From Phycisphaerales bacterium (lineage in GTDB: Bacteria; Planctomycetota; Phycisphaerae; SM23-33): DNA of 6,098 nucleotides. Of the stretch, positions 4,916 to 6,098 are shown one piece after another (the first letter of the stretch is position 1; every line of letters begins with the position of its first letter). The notes below the pieces were generated by a model. That model had not been told where the DNA came from. It did no database searches and saw only the letters and a list, made by a program, of their open reading frames with translations. The DNA is taken from NCBI GenBank assembly GCA_003171235.1, contig PMYM01000114.1:1-6098 (forward strand). Direction: 5' to 3'. The position numbers and the translations under genes are program-made.

Positions 4916-6025
4916 TCAAAACTTCAGTTCCGCCAGCTTCATGCCGTGGGCCTCTGCCACGCCGGGGTGGGTGACGGCGCCCTCGACCATGTTGACGCCG
5001 GCGGCCAGGCCCTTGTCGCCCGCCGCCGCCGAGCGCCAACCTGCCTCGGCCAGGTGCTGCACGTAGGGCAGAGTGGCGTTGGTCAGGGCCAGGGTGGAGG
5101 TCCGCGGCACCGCCCCGGGCATGTTGGCCACGCAGTAATGCACCACGCCCTCCACCTCGTAGGTGGGGTTGCGGTGGGTGGTGGGCCGGCTGGTCTGGAC
5201 GCACCCGCCCTGGTCCACGCCCACGTCCACGATGACCGAGCCGCGGTGCATGAGTTTGAGGTCGGCGGCCGAGATAAGCATGGGCGTGCGCCGCCCGGGC
5301 AAGAGCACCGCCCCGATCACCAGGTCGGCATGGGAAATGGCCCAGCGGATGGCGGCCGGTTCGCTCCGCACCGTCCGCACGTTGGCCGGCATGACGTCGG
5401 AAAGGTAGCGCAGGCGGTCGAGGTTGACGTCGTATACGTCCACATCTGCCCCCAGCCCGGCGGCGATGCGGGCGGCGTTGGCCCCCACCACCCCGGCCCC
5501 CAATATCACCACGCGCGAGGGCAGCACGCCCGGCACTCCGCCCAGCAGCACCCCGCGCCCGCCGTGGGTCTTCTCCAGCGTCCAGGCCCCCACCTGCACG
5601 GACATGCGCCCGGCGACTTCGCTCATGGGCGTCAGCAGCGGCAGATGGCCGTTGGCGTCAGTGATCGTCTCGTAGGCGATGGCCACGATGCCGGTCCCCG
5701 CCACGCCCTCGGTCAGTTCTCGGCTGGCGGCGAAATGGAAATACGTGAAAACCACCTGCCCCCGGCGCAGCCTGGGCCACTCCGGCGGCATAGGCTCCTT
5801 GACCTTGACCACCAGGTCCGCCCGGGCGTACACCTCCGCCGCCGAGGCAACCACCTGGGCCCCGTGGCGGGTGTACTGGTGGTCATCGAAGCCGCTGCCG
5901 AGGCCCGCGCCGGCCTCCACCAGCACCGTGTGCCCGCCGTGATGAATGAGCACCTCGGCCCCGCCGGGGGTGGCGCCCACGCGATATTCGTCTTCCTTGA
6001 TCTCACGCACCGTGCCGATGATCAT
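4916..6025 (-). CDS. ald: Alanine dehydrogenase (NAD-dependent)
   Basis: Ald interconverts L-alanine plus NAD+ and pyruvate, ammonia and NADH in the cytoplasm, letting cells use alanine as carbon and nitrogen source or assimilate ammonia. The 369-aa product is full length and collinear with the family. It starts MIIGTVREIKEDEYRVGATP with substrate-binding Arg15, has LVVKVKEP with the substrate Lys at 74-76, and YFHFAA with catalytic His97. TPMSEVAGRMSVQVGA (132-147) and GGRGVLLGGVPGV (155-167) are hallmark blocks. The Rossmann motif GAGVVG is at 176-181 with the ribose-binding Asp at 199, and catalytic Asp271 is in VDQGG. The C-terminal part carries TSRPTTH and HYCVANMPGAVPRTSTLALTNATLPY (from 296). 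The ATG is preceded by GGGAG (6036-6032) at 6 bases. It is the first gene of the window in transcription order and appears monocistronic. Confidence 0.97.
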   Translation of the reverse strand: MIIGTVREIKEDEYRVGATPGGAEVLIHHGGHTVLVEAGAGLGSGFDDHQYTRHGAQVVASAAEVYARADLVVKVKEPMPPEWPRLRRGQVVFTYFHFAASRELTEGVAGTGIVAIAYETITDANGHLPLLTPMSEVAGRMSVQVGAWTLEKTHGGRGVLLGGVPGVLPSRVVILGAGVVGANAARIAAGLGADVDVYDVNLDRLRYLSDVMPANVRTVRSEPAAIRWAISHADLVIGAVLLPGRRTPMLISAADLKLMHRGSVIVDVGVDQGGCVQTSRPTTHRNPTYEVEGVVHYCVANMPGAVPRTSTLALTNATLPYVQHLAEAGWRSAAAGDKGLAAGVNMVEGAVTHPGVAEAHGMKLAELKF

Positions 6026-6054
6026 TGTTGACTCCCGTTAAATGTCGCCGTTGA

Positions 6055-6089
6055 ATGATATCGGCATAAGCGATTTTCGATCAGTACTG
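6055..6089 (-). promoter_or_regulatory. Weak promoter candidate and CAGTACTG palindrome upstream of ald
   Basis: Minus strand TATCAT (6060-6055) resembles a -10 box; 17 bp further upstream TGATCG (6083-6078) is a poor -35. The 8-bp palindrome CAGTACTG (6082-6089) touches that -35 and could be an operator. All of this is tentative; only 73 bases upstream of ald are in the window. Confidence 0.18.
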
Positions 6090-6098
6090 TCCGGTTAG

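Noticed and set aside
4665..5204. N-terminal extension of the FabZ-like frame to 338 codons
   Set aside because: The extension overlaps the end of ald, crosses two hairpin repeats, and has atypical codon use. A good SD lies before ATG 4664.
4913..6031. A 372-codon open frame on the plus strand
   Set aside because: It is the mirror of ald. The translation is rich in His, Gly and Ala without recognisable motifs, while the minus strand is unmistakably alanine dehydrogenase.
1..6098. tRNA, rRNA or a known riboswitch
   Set aside because: No cloverleaf, rRNA segment or familiar riboswitch core was recognised by eye; a covariance-model scan could still find a weak case.

Overview
The window is about 6.1 kb of GC-rich bacterial DNA. 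All six recognisable genes lie on the minus strand, so transcription runs from the high-coordinate end to the low. The protein set (an Ald-type alanine dehydrogenase, a FabZ-like dehydratase, a UvrC-derived protein, an EamA transporter and a rhamnulokinase) does not name a taxon by itself. The intergenic DNA is salted with short, near-perfect stem-loop repeats. As I recall them, repeats of this style are common in planctomycete genomes, so Planctomycetota (possibly a Phycisphaerae-like lineage) is my best guess. That assignment is inference.

Layout in transcription order. At 6025-4916 is ald (alanine dehydrogenase), complete, with a good ribosome binding site and catalytic residues in place. 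The 251-bp gap 4915-4665 holds two stem-loops (4873-4896 and 4682-4708) and a plausible promoter (4801-4773) for the next unit. At 4664-4188 is a 158-aa FabZ-like hotdog dehydratase. Three bases after its stop begins a 385-aa UvrC-like protein (4184-3027). It keeps the four-cysteine cluster region and the UVR helix pair of UvrC, but its GIY-YIG nuclease is eroded and it has no C-terminal RNase H-like nuclease. These two genes look like a translationally linked pair. Its stop codon touches a large inverted repeat (2930-3027) whose arms are built from 7-nt tandem units.

Next is an EamA/DMT-family transporter (2862-1957). A promoter-like sequence sits so close to its ATG that the mRNA may be leaderless. 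The gene ends in a repeat-derived hairpin followed by five Ts, which reads as an intrinsic terminator (1957-1925). A rhamnulokinase, rhaB (1880-369), follows without any other rhamnose gene in view. The window ends inside the first 97 codons of a restriction-modification gene (290 to beyond position 1). Its N-terminus carries a PD...ExK nuclease signature typical of single-chain type IIG / Eco57I-like enzymes. Its upstream region has a 12-bp palindrome over the ribosome-binding region and two identical 11-bp boxes.

The genes do not form one pathway. The only tight functional unit suggested by spacing is the FabZ-like/UvrC-like pair; the others seem to be separate transcription units spaced by repeats. 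The most interesting items are the nuclease-eroded UvrC relative with its retained cysteines, the two dispersed hairpins that differ by compensatory base changes, and the heptamer-built inverted repeat at a gene end.
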